Positions 17,410 to 25,625 of a DNA stretch of 64,000 bases are shown here, in pieces (position 1 is the first letter of the stretch; every line of letters starts with the position of its first letter). A model generated the notes under the pieces. That model saw only the letters and a program-made list of their open reading frames with translations. It did not search any database and was not told where the DNA came from. Both the position numbers and the translations under genes were made by a program. Source of the stretch: Pseudomonadota bacterium. GTDB taxonomy: Bacteria; Desulfobacterota; Desulfarculia; Desulfarculales; Desulfarculaceae. The stretch covers positions 1-64,000 of the forward strand of contig JAHIND010000035.1 of the NCBI GenBank assembly GCA_018896025.1. Direction: 5' to 3'.

Positions 17410-19416
17410 ATGAGCCAGGACAAGGCGCCAATCCCCAGCGACCACCCCCTTTTCGGCGATCTCTCCCCGGTGGGTAGGCCCAAGAACAAGGTGGTCACCC
17501 CCCAGGAGGCGGTGGCGCTGATCAAGGACGGGGACACCGTGGCCACCAGCGGCTTCGTGGGCATCGGCTTTGCCGAGGAGGTGGCCATCGCCCTGGAGGA
17601 GCGCTTCCTGGCCAGCGGCACGCCCAAGAACTTGACCCTGCTCTACGCCGCGGGCCAGGGCGACGGCAAGGACAAGGGCCTGAACCACCTGGGCCACGAG
17701 GGCCTGGTGGGCCGGGTGGTGGGCGGCCACTGGGGCCTGGTCCCCAAGCTGCAAGCCCTTGCCTTGCAAAACAAAATCCAGGCTTACAACCTGCCGCAGG
17801 GGGTGATAACCCACCTGTACCGGGACATCGCAGCCCACAAGCCGCGCACCATCAGCACCGTGGGCCTCAACACCTTCGTGGACCCGCGCCTGGACGGCGG
17901 CAAGATCAACCAGATCACCACCGAGGACCTGGTGGAACTGATGGAGTTCGACGGGCGCGAATACCTGGCCTACAAGACCCTGCCCATCGACGTGGCCATC
18001 ATCCGGGCCACCACCGCCGACACCGACGGCAACCTGACCATGGAAAAGGAGGCCCTCACCCTGGAGAGCCTGGCCCTGGCCACGGCGGCCAAGAACTCCG
18101 GCGGCCTGGTCATCGCCCAGGTGGAGCGCATCGCCGAGCGGGGCACCCTCAACGCCCGCCAGGTGAAGGTGCCGGGCATCCACGTGGACTGCGTGGTAAA
18201 GGCAAGGCCCCAGAACCACTGGCAAACATTTGCCGAAGTATACGACCCCTCCTTCAGCGGCGAGATCAAGGTGCCCAGCCACGCCATCGCCCCCATGCCC
18301 CTGGGGCCACGCAAGGTCATCGCCCGGCGGGCGGCCCAGGAGCTTCGGCCCCACGACATCGTGAACCTGGGCATCGGCATGCCCGAGGGCGTGGCCAACG
18401 TGGCCAACGAGGAGAAAGTAATTGAAGCAATTACTTTAACTGCCGAGCCGGGGGTGGTGGGCGGGGTGCCCGCCGGGGGTCTGAACTTCGGGGCAGCCAG
18501 CAACACCGACGCGGTGGTGGACCAGCCCTATCAGTTCGATTTTTACCACGGGGGCGGCCTGGACATCGCCGTCCTGGGGCTGGCCCAGGCCGACCGCCGG
18601 GGCAACCTCAACGTGAGCCGCTTCGGCCCCCGCCTGGCCGGGGCCGGTGGGTTCATCGATATCAGCCAGAACGCCAAAAGAGTAGTGTTCGTAGGCACCT
18701 TCACCGCCTGCGGCCTGCGGGTCAGGGTGCGGGACGGGGCCTTGGCCATCGAAAAGGAAGGTAGCGAGGTCAAGTTCGTGGAGCAGGTGGAGCACATCAC
18801 CTATTCCGGCGACTACGCCCAGCGCCTGGGCCAAACGGCCCTGTACGTCACCGAGCGCTGCGTGTTCACCCTGGGGCCCCAGGGCCTGGTGCTCAGCGAG
18901 ATCGCCCCGGGGGTGGACCTGGAGCGCGACATCCTGGCTCACATGGCCTTCACCCCGGTCATCTCCCCGGAGCTCAAAACCATGGACCACCGCCTGTTCC
19001 GGGACGAGCCCATGGGCCTACGGGACGACCTCACCACCACCCTCAGCCTGGCCCAGCGCCTCAGCCACGACCAGAGCCAGAACATCCTGTTCATTGATTT
19101 CGATGGGTTGAGCATAAAGAGCGAAGCGGACATCAGCAATATCCGCCAGGCGGTGGAGGGCCAGGTGGCCCAACTGGGGCGCAGGGTGGACGTCATCGTC
19201 AACTACGACAACTTCTCCATCACCCCCGAGCTGGTGCCCCCCTATTTGGAGATGGTGAAGTATTTGGTCGAATGTTACTACGCCAAGGTGACCCGCTACT
19301 CGGCCAATGCCTTTTTGCGCATGCACTTGGGCGACGGTTTGCAAAAGCTCCGCCTGGAGCCGGGCATGCACCCCAGCGGGGAGCGGGCCCGCCAGGCCTT
19401 GAGGGGCCACGACTAA
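17410..19416 (+). CDS. YdiF-like acyl-CoA:acetate/3-oxoacid CoA-transferase with C-terminal extension
   Basis: A 668-residue family I CoA-transferase with the alpha and beta domains fused. The catalytic glutamate is E346 in LTAEPGVVGGVPAGG, where the reaction passes through a glutamyl-CoA thioester. The beginning TSGFVGIGFAEEV and NLGIGMPEGVANV are family blocks. The ordinary YdiF/propionate CoA-transferase is about 520-530 residues. Here about 130 more follow, with NILFIDFDGLSIKSEADI and VDVIVNYDNFSITPE, reminiscent of a STAS-like alpha/beta domain. The ATG at 17410 follows CCAAGGAGGCC. The start is well supported, and the upstream open frame is non-coding. The sigma-54 promoter at 17325 would drive it. 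Confidence 0.87.
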   Translation: MSQDKAPIPSDHPLFGDLSPVGRPKNKVVTPQEAVALIKDGDTVATSGFVGIGFAEEVAIALEERFLASGTPKNLTLLYAAGQGDGKDKGLNHLGHEGLVGRVVGGHWGLVPKLQALALQNKIQAYNLPQGVITHLYRDIAAHKPRTISTVGLNTFVDPRLDGGKINQITTEDLVELMEFDGREYLAYKTLPIDVAIIRATTADTDGNLTMEKEALTLESLALATAAKNSGGLVIAQVERIAERGTLNARQVKVPGIHVDCVVKARPQNHWQTFAEVYDPSFSGEIKVPSHAIAPMPLGPRKVIARRAAQELRPHDIVNLGIGMPEGVANVANEEKVIEAITLTAEPGVVGGVPAGGLNFGAASNTDAVVDQPYQFDFYHGGGLDIAVLGLAQADRRGNLNVSRFGPRLAGAGGFIDISQNAKRVVFVGTFTACGLRVRVRDGALAIEKEGSEVKFVEQVEHITYSGDYAQRLGQTALYVTERCVFTLGPQGLVLSEIAPGVDLERDILAHMAFTPVISPELKTMDHRLFRDEPMGLRDDLTTTLSLAQRLSHDQSQNILFIDFDGLSIKSEADISNIRQAVEGQVAQLGRRVDVIVNYDNFSITPELVPPYLEMVKYLVECYYAKVTRYSANAFLRMHLGDGLQKLRLEPGMHPSGERARQALRGHD

Positions 19417-19429
19417 CCGGGAAGCATGT

Positions 19430-19445
19430 GTATCAAATTTGATAC
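19430..19445. promoter_or_regulatory. 16-bp palindrome GTATCAAATTTGATAC
   Basis: A perfect inverted repeat sits in the 39-base gap between the convergent CoA-transferase and activator genes. It has no loop and no T-tract, so it looks like a protein site. It shares the GTATCA/TGATAC arms with the repeat at 20872-20905 upstream of the activator gene. Confidence 0.5.
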
Positions 19446-19455
19446 GCTTATATGG

Positions 19456-20859
19456 CTAGGGCCGCAGGGGCAAGCCGTACTTCCTCATCTTCTTGTAGAG
19501 CAGGGTGCGGTGGATGCCCAAGCGCCGGGCGGCCAGGGCCTTGTTATAGCCCGCCTCCTTCAGGGCGAAACGGATGGCGTCCTGTTCGGCCTGGGCCTGG
19601 ATGCTCTTGATGGTGGCCCCGCCCTGCTCGGGCTTCTCGCCCGCCTCCCGGTGCAGATACAGGGGCAAATGGGAGGCGCGGATGGTGTCTCCTTCCAGGT
19701 TGAACACGGCCCGTTCCAACACGTTGCTTAGCTCGCGCACGTTGCCCGGCCAGGCGAAGGAACGCAGCACCCGCTGGGCCTCGGGGTCCAGATCTATGCC
19801 CGGCAGGGCCATCTCCCCGGCCATCTGCTCCAAAAGGTGCCGGGCTATCTCCAGGATGTCCCCCCGCCGCTCCCGCAGGGGCGGTATGCGCAGGGGGATC
19901 ACGTTGAGGCGGTAGAACAGGTCGCTGCGGAAAACGCGCCGGGCGATCATCTCCTCCAGGTTCTGGTTGGTGGCCGCCACCACCCGGAAGTCCGAGCGTA
20001 ACGGAGCGGTGCCCCCCACCCGCTCGAACTCCTTTTCCTCCAGCACCCTCAGCAGCTTGGGCTGCATTTCCAAGGGGAGATCGCCAATCTCGTCTAGGAA
20101 CAGGGTGCCCCGGTGGGCAAGCTCGAACTTGCCCGGCTTGCCCCCGGAGCGCGCCCCGGTGAAGGCCCCCTTCTCGTAGCCGAACAGTTCCGACTCCAAC
20201 AGGTCGCGGGGGATGGTGGCGCAGTTGATGCGCACGAAGGGGTGCATCTTGCGGGGGCCGCCCTGGTGGATGGCCTGGGCGAACAGCTCCTTGCCGGTGC
20301 CGCTTTCGCCGGTGATGAGTACCGGCAGGTCGTTGGCCGCCGCCTTGAGCGCCTCCTTCTTCAGGGCCCGCACGGCCACCCCGCGCCCGATGATGCTCTT
20401 GAAGGTGTAGCGGGTGGAGCGCAGGTTGATCAGCTCCTGCTCGTAGAGCTTCACCTTGGACTCCAACAGGGAGAGCTTCTTGGCCAGCTTGCCCACGTCG
20501 CGCACGTCCTTGAACATCACCTGGCCGTACACCGCGATGACCTTACCGTCCTGGCGGATGGGGATACGCTGCACCACCATGCTCTGGCCCTTTATCTGCT
20601 GGGGGAAGTTGATCTCCGCCTTGCCGGTCTGGGCCACGATGTGCATGCGGGTGTTTTCCACCGTGTCGGTGCAGTGCTTGCCGATGTACTCCTCGGTGTC
20701 CAAACCCAGGAACTGGCCGTAAGGCTTGTTGAAATGGGTGATGTTGCCCTGGGAGTCGGTGACCATGGCCCCGTGGTGGATGCTGTTGAAGATCAGCTCA
20801 TACATACGCACGGCGTCGCGCAGCCGGGCCAACTCCTGCTCCCTGCTCTCCTGGTCCAT
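19456..20859 (-). CDS. Sigma-54-dependent PAS/AAA+/Fis transcriptional activator
   Basis: A 467-residue one-component activator. An N-terminal PAS sensor (about 20-130, NSIHHGAMVTDSQGNITHFN) and a linker coiled coil lead into the AAA+ domain with GESGTGKE, an intact GAFTGA loop and LFLDEIGD. It ends in a Fis-type helix-turn-helix (ALAARRLGIHRTLLYKKMRKYG). This layout is typical of regulators that sense a small molecule directly and turn on catabolic genes. It is convergent with the CoA-transferase gene and flanked by GTATCA palindromes on both sides, which suggests self-regulation and control of its neighbours. The ATG follows GGAGGGG. Confidence 0.92.
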   Translation of the reverse strand: MDQESREQELARLRDAVRMYELIFNSIHHGAMVTDSQGNITHFNKPYGQFLGLDTEEYIGKHCTDTVENTRMHIVAQTGKAEINFPQQIKGQSMVVQRIPIRQDGKVIAVYGQVMFKDVRDVGKLAKKLSLLESKVKLYEQELINLRSTRYTFKSIIGRGVAVRALKKEALKAAANDLPVLITGESGTGKELFAQAIHQGGPRKMHPFVRINCATIPRDLLESELFGYEKGAFTGARSGGKPGKFELAHRGTLFLDEIGDLPLEMQPKLLRVLEEKEFERVGGTAPLRSDFRVVAATNQNLEEMIARRVFRSDLFYRLNVIPLRIPPLRERRGDILEIARHLLEQMAGEMALPGIDLDPEAQRVLRSFAWPGNVRELSNVLERAVFNLEGDTIRASHLPLYLHREAGEKPEQGGATIKSIQAQAEQDAIRFALKEAGYNKALAARRLGIHRTLLYKKMRKYGLPLRP

Positions 20860-20871
20860 GGCCCCTCCAGC

Positions 20872-20905
20872 GTATCAACGGGTCTACATGTATACCCACT
20901 GATAC
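20872..20905. promoter_or_regulatory. Inverted repeat upstream of the sigma-54 activator gene
   Basis: GTATCAACGGGT (20872-20883) and ACCCACTGATAC (20894-20905) pair at 10 of 12 positions around CTACATGTAT, itself containing the palindrome TACATGTA. It begins 13 bases before the activator start on the minus strand. The same GTATCA/TGATAC arms occur at 19430-19445, so this is a candidate binding site of the activator. Confidence 0.5.
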
Positions 20906-20955
20906 ACTTTTCCGGGCCTCCGGGTCCAGCTTTTTGGGTGGTCGGAGGGGAATTT

Positions 20956-22986
20956 TCAGGGCGCGGGAGCCACCTCCACCTGGTTGCAGTGGAAGGCGCT
21001 GGAGCCGCCCAGGTCGGCCAGGGCCTGGGAAGTCAGATGGTTTATGCCCCTGCCCCCGGGGGTGTGGGCTCCCCAGTAGAGGCCCTCGGCCACGGTGACT
21101 CCAGGCAGCACCGCGTCGCTCACCTGGGCCTTGAGCAGGCACTCGCCCCTGGCGTTGAACACCCGGACCAGGCCGCCGTCCGCCACTCCCCGCGCCGCCG
21201 CGTCCAGGGGATGCAGGATCAGGCTGGCCTCCCCGGCCCGCTCCCGCTGGGCGGAGACCTCGTTGAAGGCGGAGTTGAGAAACTGCTTGCGGGGCGGGGT
21301 GATGAGCTGCAAGGGATAGGCCCCGCCGTGGTCGTCGTCCCGGCTGGGCTCGCCAGTTGGCAACGGGTCCAGGCCCTGGGCGGCCATGTCCTCGGAGTAG
21401 AACTCCACTTTGCCCGAGTGGGTGAGGAATCCCCGTGAATAGGGGTTGGCCGGGATGTCGGCCATCAGGGGGCGGCAGGGCGACAGGCTCTGAAGGGTGA
21501 TGCCCTTCAAACAGGGCGAACCGCTCTCCAGCAGCCAGGCGATGTGCTGTTCCTCGCTGGCGCTGAACACCTCCTCGCTGTAGCCCATGCGCGCGGCCAT
21601 CTCCTGGAACACCGACAATAGGGAGCGGCATTGGCCCACCGTGTCGATCACCGGCCTCGCCATCTGCACCCAGCGGTGGCCGTAGGCGGTGTAGAGGTCG
21701 GTCATCTCCAGGGAGCTTGCCCCCGGCAGAATCAGGTCGGCCCAGCGGGCGGTCTCGGTGAGGAACATCTCCTGGCACACCAGGAACAGGTCTTCCCTGG
21801 CCAAGCCCCGAAGCACCGCCGAGGTGTCCGGGGCCACCACCGCCGGGTTGGACAAATACACCCACATGAGGTTGATGGGCCGGGGGGCCTCCGGGGCCAG
21901 GGCCGCGCCCAGTTCCACCATGTTCACCGTGGGGGTGCCCGCCGGGCAAAGCTCCTGTGCGTTGAGGCGGCTGGGGTCCAGGCAGGAGCCCGCCCCGGTG
22001 CTGCGCAGGATGCCCCCGCCGGGGCGCTCAAAGGCTCCCACCAGGGCGGGCAACAGGGCGATGGTGCGCATGGCCATGCCGCCCTTGAGCTGGCGGGCGG
22101 GCCCCCAGCCGGTGCGGATGAAGGGGGCCTTGGCCTGGCCGTAGGCCCGGCCAAGTTCCACGATCCGCTCGGCGGGCACCCCGGTTATATGGGCCACCCG
22201 CTCCGGCGGGTACTGGGCGGCCCGCTCGGTTAGATCAGCGAAGCCCAGGGTGTGGGCCCGGATGAACTCGTGATCCAGCAGCTCCTCGCTTATCAACACC
22301 TGCATCAGGCCCAGGGCCAAGGCCGCGTCGCTGCCGGGCCGCAGCTTTAGGTGCAGGTCGGCCTTGGCCGCGGTGGGGTTGGCATAGGGGTCGATCACCA
22401 CCAGCCTTGCGCCGCGCTTGGCCGCCTCCTGGAACCAGGGCCAGGCGTGCAGGTTGGTGCTCAGGGTGTTGCTGCCCCAGATGATGATCAGGTCGGCGTG
22501 GCGGCTCTGGCTCAGGTCGGTGCTGGGCCCGGAGCCCAGGCTGTAGGCATAGCCCGCCGAGGCGGTGGCGCTGCAAATGGTGCGCCCCAGCTTGCTGGCC
22601 CCCAGCTTGTGGAAAAAGGCGTGGCCCGAGCCTCGGTGCACCTGGCCCATGTGCCCGGCATAGGAATAAGGAAGGATGGAGGCGGGGCCGTGTATCGCGG
22701 CCGTATCGCCCAACTTGCGGGCGGCCAGGCTCAGGGCCTCGTCCCAGGATATTTCCTTGAACCGCCCCGCACCCTTGGGGCCGGTGCGCAACAGCGGCGC
22801 GCTTAGACGCTGGTGATGATGCACCCTGGCGGGGTACTGGGCCATCTTCTGGCAGATGAAGCCCTGGGTGAAGGGGTGATCCGGATCGCCCTTCACCGCC
22901 GTGGCCCTGCCCCCTTCCACCCGCACCAAGAGGCCGCAGGTGTCGGGGCAGTCAAAGGGGCAAACGCTGGGTAGCCAAGTATCCAT
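20956..22986 (-). CDS. Solitary molybdopterin oxidoreductase of the DMSO-reductase family
   Basis: A 676-residue Mo/W-bisMGD enzyme. The N-terminal [4Fe-4S] ligands are CPFDCPDTCG with a fourth Cys in QGFICQKM. WDEAL, the MGD-binding VIIWGSN-like segment (IIIWGSNTLSTN), a GRTICSAT block near the metal, and the C-terminal dinucleotide-binding domain (LQLITPPRKQFLNSAF) follow. No twin-arginine signal is present, so it is cytoplasmic. No iron-sulfur or membrane subunit is adjacent. The metal ligand is not certain: Ser or Cys of TICSAT is possible and no selenocysteine is seen. The substrate is unknown. It lies upstream of the sigma-54 activator on the same strand, so it may be under that control. 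Confidence 0.85.
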   Translation of the reverse strand: MDTWLPSVCPFDCPDTCGLLVRVEGGRATAVKGDPDHPFTQGFICQKMAQYPARVHHHQRLSAPLLRTGPKGAGRFKEISWDEALSLAARKLGDTAAIHGPASILPYSYAGHMGQVHRGSGHAFFHKLGASKLGRTICSATASAGYAYSLGSGPSTDLSQSRHADLIIIWGSNTLSTNLHAWPWFQEAAKRGARLVVIDPYANPTAAKADLHLKLRPGSDAALALGLMQVLISEELLDHEFIRAHTLGFADLTERAAQYPPERVAHITGVPAERIVELGRAYGQAKAPFIRTGWGPARQLKGGMAMRTIALLPALVGAFERPGGGILRSTGAGSCLDPSRLNAQELCPAGTPTVNMVELGAALAPEAPRPINLMWVYLSNPAVVAPDTSAVLRGLAREDLFLVCQEMFLTETARWADLILPGASSLEMTDLYTAYGHRWVQMARPVIDTVGQCRSLLSVFQEMAARMGYSEEVFSASEEQHIAWLLESGSPCLKGITLQSLSPCRPLMADIPANPYSRGFLTHSGKVEFYSEDMAAQGLDPLPTGEPSRDDDHGGAYPLQLITPPRKQFLNSAFNEVSAQRERAGEASLILHPLDAAARGVADGGLVRVFNARGECLLKAQVSDAVLPGVTVAEGLYWGAHTPGGRGINHLTSQALADLGGSSAFHCNQVEVAPAP

Positions 22987-23241
22987 CCATGAATCCTTTC
23001 GCCGCCGATATCCCGCTGGGTTGGGCCCTCAAGGCCATCTATCAATATAACCCACATGACTTTGCCGAGACAAAATCACCCAGCATCCGCCTGGAATGAC
23101 ACCACCGGGTTTGTCGGGAAAATGCAATGCGGCCTCCATCCAATCGTCATCTGAGCGGCCTAGAAATAACTAACCAAAGGTGGGGCCCCGAAGCGGCCCG
23201 CCCTTGCCACGACAACAACGCCCGGCCTGGAGGAAATGCTC

Positions 23242-25068
23242 ATGTCACCAACCAGCGCGGAAGCTATTTTCCGGCCTGCCTTCAACTGGCCCCGGCCCGT
23301 GCCCGGCCCGGTGGCCGACAAGATGGGCGCGGCCATCAGCCGCTTGTTCTACCTGGCCCGCCTGGAATCCATTTACCGCAAAGTCGGCGACATTCAGGAG
23401 GGCCAACTGGCCTTCATTGACGCGCTACTCACCCAAATGGGCGTGGGCTGGCGGGTCTCCCCCCTGGAGTTGGAGCGGGTGCCGTCCAAGGGCCCGGTGG
23501 TGGTGGTGGCCAACCATCCCTACGGTGCCCTGGAGGGCCTCATCCTGGCCCGCCTGCTCTTGGCGGTGCGCCCGGACGTAAAGGTGATGGCCAATTACAT
23601 GCTCAGCCGGGTGCCCGAGTTGCGCGACCTGTTTTTGCTGGTGGACCCCTTCTCGTCCAACCGGGCGGTGGAGCAGAACTTCCGCCCCCTGCGCGACGCG
23701 GTGCGCTGGCTGGAGCAGGGCGGGATGCTGGTGGTGTTCCCGGCCGGTGAGGTCTCCAGCGTGGCCTGGCGGCGCTGGCGGGTGGAAGACCCCTCCTGGA
23801 GCCCCATGGCCGCGGGCATGGCCCGCCGGGCCAAGGCCAAAGTCTTGCCGGTGTTCTTCCCCGGCCGCAACAGCGTGCTGTTCCAGCTGGCCGGGCTGGC
23901 CCATCCCCGTCTGCGCACCGCCCTGCTGCCCCGGGAGCTGGTCAACAAGATCGGCAGCGAGATAACCCTGCGCATCGGCTCGCCCATCGCCTACAAGCGC
24001 CTGGCCGCCCGCGGCAGCGCCCGGGAGGCCACGGCCTATCTCCGGCGGCGGGTCTATCTTTTGGGCGCGGTGAAGGGGCCCCGGCCCGACGATCCACCCG
24101 AGCCCCCCGCCGGGATCATGCCCCGCCCGTCCCTGACCCAGCGCTGGGCCGCCGCCGCCGAGGTGGAGCGGCTGCCCGAGCGGCAACGGCTCATGACCAG
24201 CGGCGAGTTCACCGTGCTCTACGCCCGCCGGGAGCAGGCCCCCCACCTGCTGGACGAGGTGGGCCGGGTGCGCGAGCTAAGCTTCCGCCAAGTGGGCGAA
24301 GGCACCGGCCGCCAGCGGGATCTGGACCGCTACGACGACTACTACCTGCACCTGTGTTTGTGGAACCACCAGGAGCAGGAGCTGGCCGGGGGCTACCGCC
24401 TGGGCTTGGTGGACGAGATCCTGGCCAAGCAGGGGGTGCGCGGGCTCTACACCAGCACCCTGTTCGACTACGACTCACAGTTCTTCGCCCGCTGCACCCC
24501 GGCCATCGAGCTGGGGCGCTCCTTCCTGGATCCCAGGTACCAGCGCTCCTATTCCGGGCTTTTGCTGCTGTGGAAGGGCATCGGCCGCCTCATCGCCGCC
24601 ATGCCCCGCTACCGCTACATCCTGGGGCCGGTGAGCATATCCAAGCTTTACAGCCCCTTGTCCCGCCGCCTCATCCAGGAGTTCCTGGACCGCCACTTTG
24701 CCTCCCCCCTGGCCGGCCTGGCTGCGCCGCGCCGCCCGCCCCAGTGGCCCCGCCCGGCCGCCAGGCATCCCCAGGAGACCTTGCACGGGGTGGAAGACCT
24801 GGAAGAGCTGTCGGAGGTGATCAGCGACATCGAGCCCAGCGGCTGGGGCCTGCCCATCCTCATCAAACAGTACACCAAGCTGGCAGCCAAGGCCGTGGCC
24901 TGGAACGTGGACCCCGCTTTCGGCAACGCCCTGGACTGCCTCATGGCTGCCGACCTGCTGGAGGCCGACCGCAAGTACATGTCCCGCTACCTTGGCCCCG
25001 AAGGCGAGGCGGCTTACCACCAGAGGCACCTGGGCGAGGAACTCCCGGCCCTGTCCCGCTGCGCCTGA
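23242..25068 (+). CDS. OlsF-like bifunctional acyltransferase (PlsC domain plus GNAT-type N-acyltransferase)
   Basis: A 608-residue two-domain protein. The N-terminal part (about 1-270) is a lysophospholipid-acyltransferase domain with NHPYGALEG (H92, with Glu98 where Asp is usual) and VVFPAGEVSS. The C-terminal part (about 310-600) resembles OlsB/hemolysin-type GNAT N-acyltransferases, with LAGGYRLGLVDEI, ELGRSFLDPRYQRSY and LLWKGIGRLI. Fusions of this order synthesise ornithine lipids or related amino-acid lipids in a two-step reaction (OlsF). I chose the ATG at 23242 over 23236 because GGAGGA at 23229-23234 is correctly spaced only for the former. It stands alone between the Mo enzyme and the liv operon. 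Confidence 0.82.
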   Translation: MSPTSAEAIFRPAFNWPRPVPGPVADKMGAAISRLFYLARLESIYRKVGDIQEGQLAFIDALLTQMGVGWRVSPLELERVPSKGPVVVVANHPYGALEGLILARLLLAVRPDVKVMANYMLSRVPELRDLFLLVDPFSSNRAVEQNFRPLRDAVRWLEQGGMLVVFPAGEVSSVAWRRWRVEDPSWSPMAAGMARRAKAKVLPVFFPGRNSVLFQLAGLAHPRLRTALLPRELVNKIGSEITLRIGSPIAYKRLAARGSAREATAYLRRRVYLLGAVKGPRPDDPPEPPAGIMPRPSLTQRWAAAAEVERLPERQRLMTSGEFTVLYARREQAPHLLDEVGRVRELSFRQVGEGTGRQRDLDRYDDYYLHLCLWNHQEQELAGGYRLGLVDEILAKQGVRGLYTSTLFDYDSQFFARCTPAIELGRSFLDPRYQRSYSGLLLLWKGIGRLIAAMPRYRYILGPVSISKLYSPLSRRLIQEFLDRHFASPLAGLAAPRRPPQWPRPAARHPQETLHGVEDLEELSEVISDIEPSGWGLPILIKQYTKLAAKAVAWNVDPAFGNALDCLMAADLLEADRKYMSRYLGPEGEAAYHQRHLGEELPALSRCA

Positions 25069-25095
25069 GAGCCTGTCCCAAAGCCCCTCAAAAGA

Positions 25096-25121
25096 CGCCG
25101 CCACTGCCGCCAGTGGCGGCG
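25096..25121 (+). terminator. Hairpin after the OlsF-like gene
   Basis: A perfect 11-bp stem CGCCGCCACTG/CAGTGGCGGCG with a CCGC loop lies 27 bases after the stop. No clear T-tract follows, so termination is likely but not certain. Confidence 0.5.
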
Positions 25122-25132
25122 CTACTTTGGCC

Positions 25133-25157
25133 TTGACACAAATGGTGTCACTTTATT
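25133..25157 (+). promoter_or_regulatory. Predicted promoter with overlapping TGACAC-N5-GTGTCA operator
   Basis: TTGACA (25133-25138) is a perfect -35 box, with TTATCAT-type sequence 17-18 bases on as a moderate -10. The perfect inverted repeat TGACAC/GTGTCA (25134-25150) covers the -35 and half the spacer, as expected for a repressor site. The next gene on this strand is livH. Confidence 0.5.
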
Positions 25158-25376
25158 ATCATAATTTAAGAAACGTTGGTTTCGCTATATGAAACTAACT
25201 AAGGGCAGCTAAAACACTACTTGGTTTTTCGCGCTCCGCCGGCGCCATTTAATCAACCCACCCAGCACTTCGCCGGCTTTGCACCTCGCTCCACGCTGTT
25301 TTCCTCCATTGCCCTTGGCGTCGGCTGCCTCCGCCGTCTGCGCCGCCGTTCTTGTTTGCTTTATAAAAAAACCGCA

Positions 25377-25395
25377 CTATTCACCTGGTGAATAG
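25377..25395. repeat. 19-bp palindrome CTATTCACCTGGTGAATAG
   Basis: This is a perfect inverted repeat with one central base. About 20 bases on, ATATTCGGCGGAATATCCGCC contains two overlapping smaller inverted repeats. The pair lies 230 bases upstream of livH and could be an operator or leader structure. Confidence 0.45.
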
Positions 25396-25625
25396 ATTGC
25401 GGAGTCTGGAATATTCGGCGGAATATCCGCCGGGCCAGGCGGGCCTGTTCCCAACGTGTCATCAACCGCCTGCATAGGCGCGCGCCCCAGGGCGGCGGCC
25501 CGCCCGAAGCGAGCCACCCCCCATGCGCCTGGCGGCTCCCATGACACCCGCGGGAGTTACACGGACACGGCCGGGGCGACTGCGCTCCCCGACCCAAGCG
25601 ACACCTTTAGATTGCGGCGGCACTG

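Larger units (their letters stand above)
25069..25625. other. Long intergenic region ahead of the liv operon
   Basis: The 557-base gap holds a GC hairpin after the acyltransferase (25096-25121), a promoter overlapping a dyad (25133-25157), and two further palindromes near 25377 and 25414. The stretch 25160-25370 has no gene that I can support. If the promoter at 25133 drives livH, the leader is about 460 bases, long enough for a regulatory RNA; I recognise no known riboswitch fold. Confidence 0.5.

Noticed and set aside
23122..23137. Minus-strand sigma-54-like site TGGAGGCCGCATTGCA before the Mo oxidoreductase
   Set aside because: GG and GC are 10 bases apart and the -12 box is good, but the -24 box beyond TGG does not match; too weak to call.
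25200..25370. Possible small gene between the OlsF-like gene and livH
   Set aside because: Open frames there are short, have no ribosome site and show no recognisable protein.
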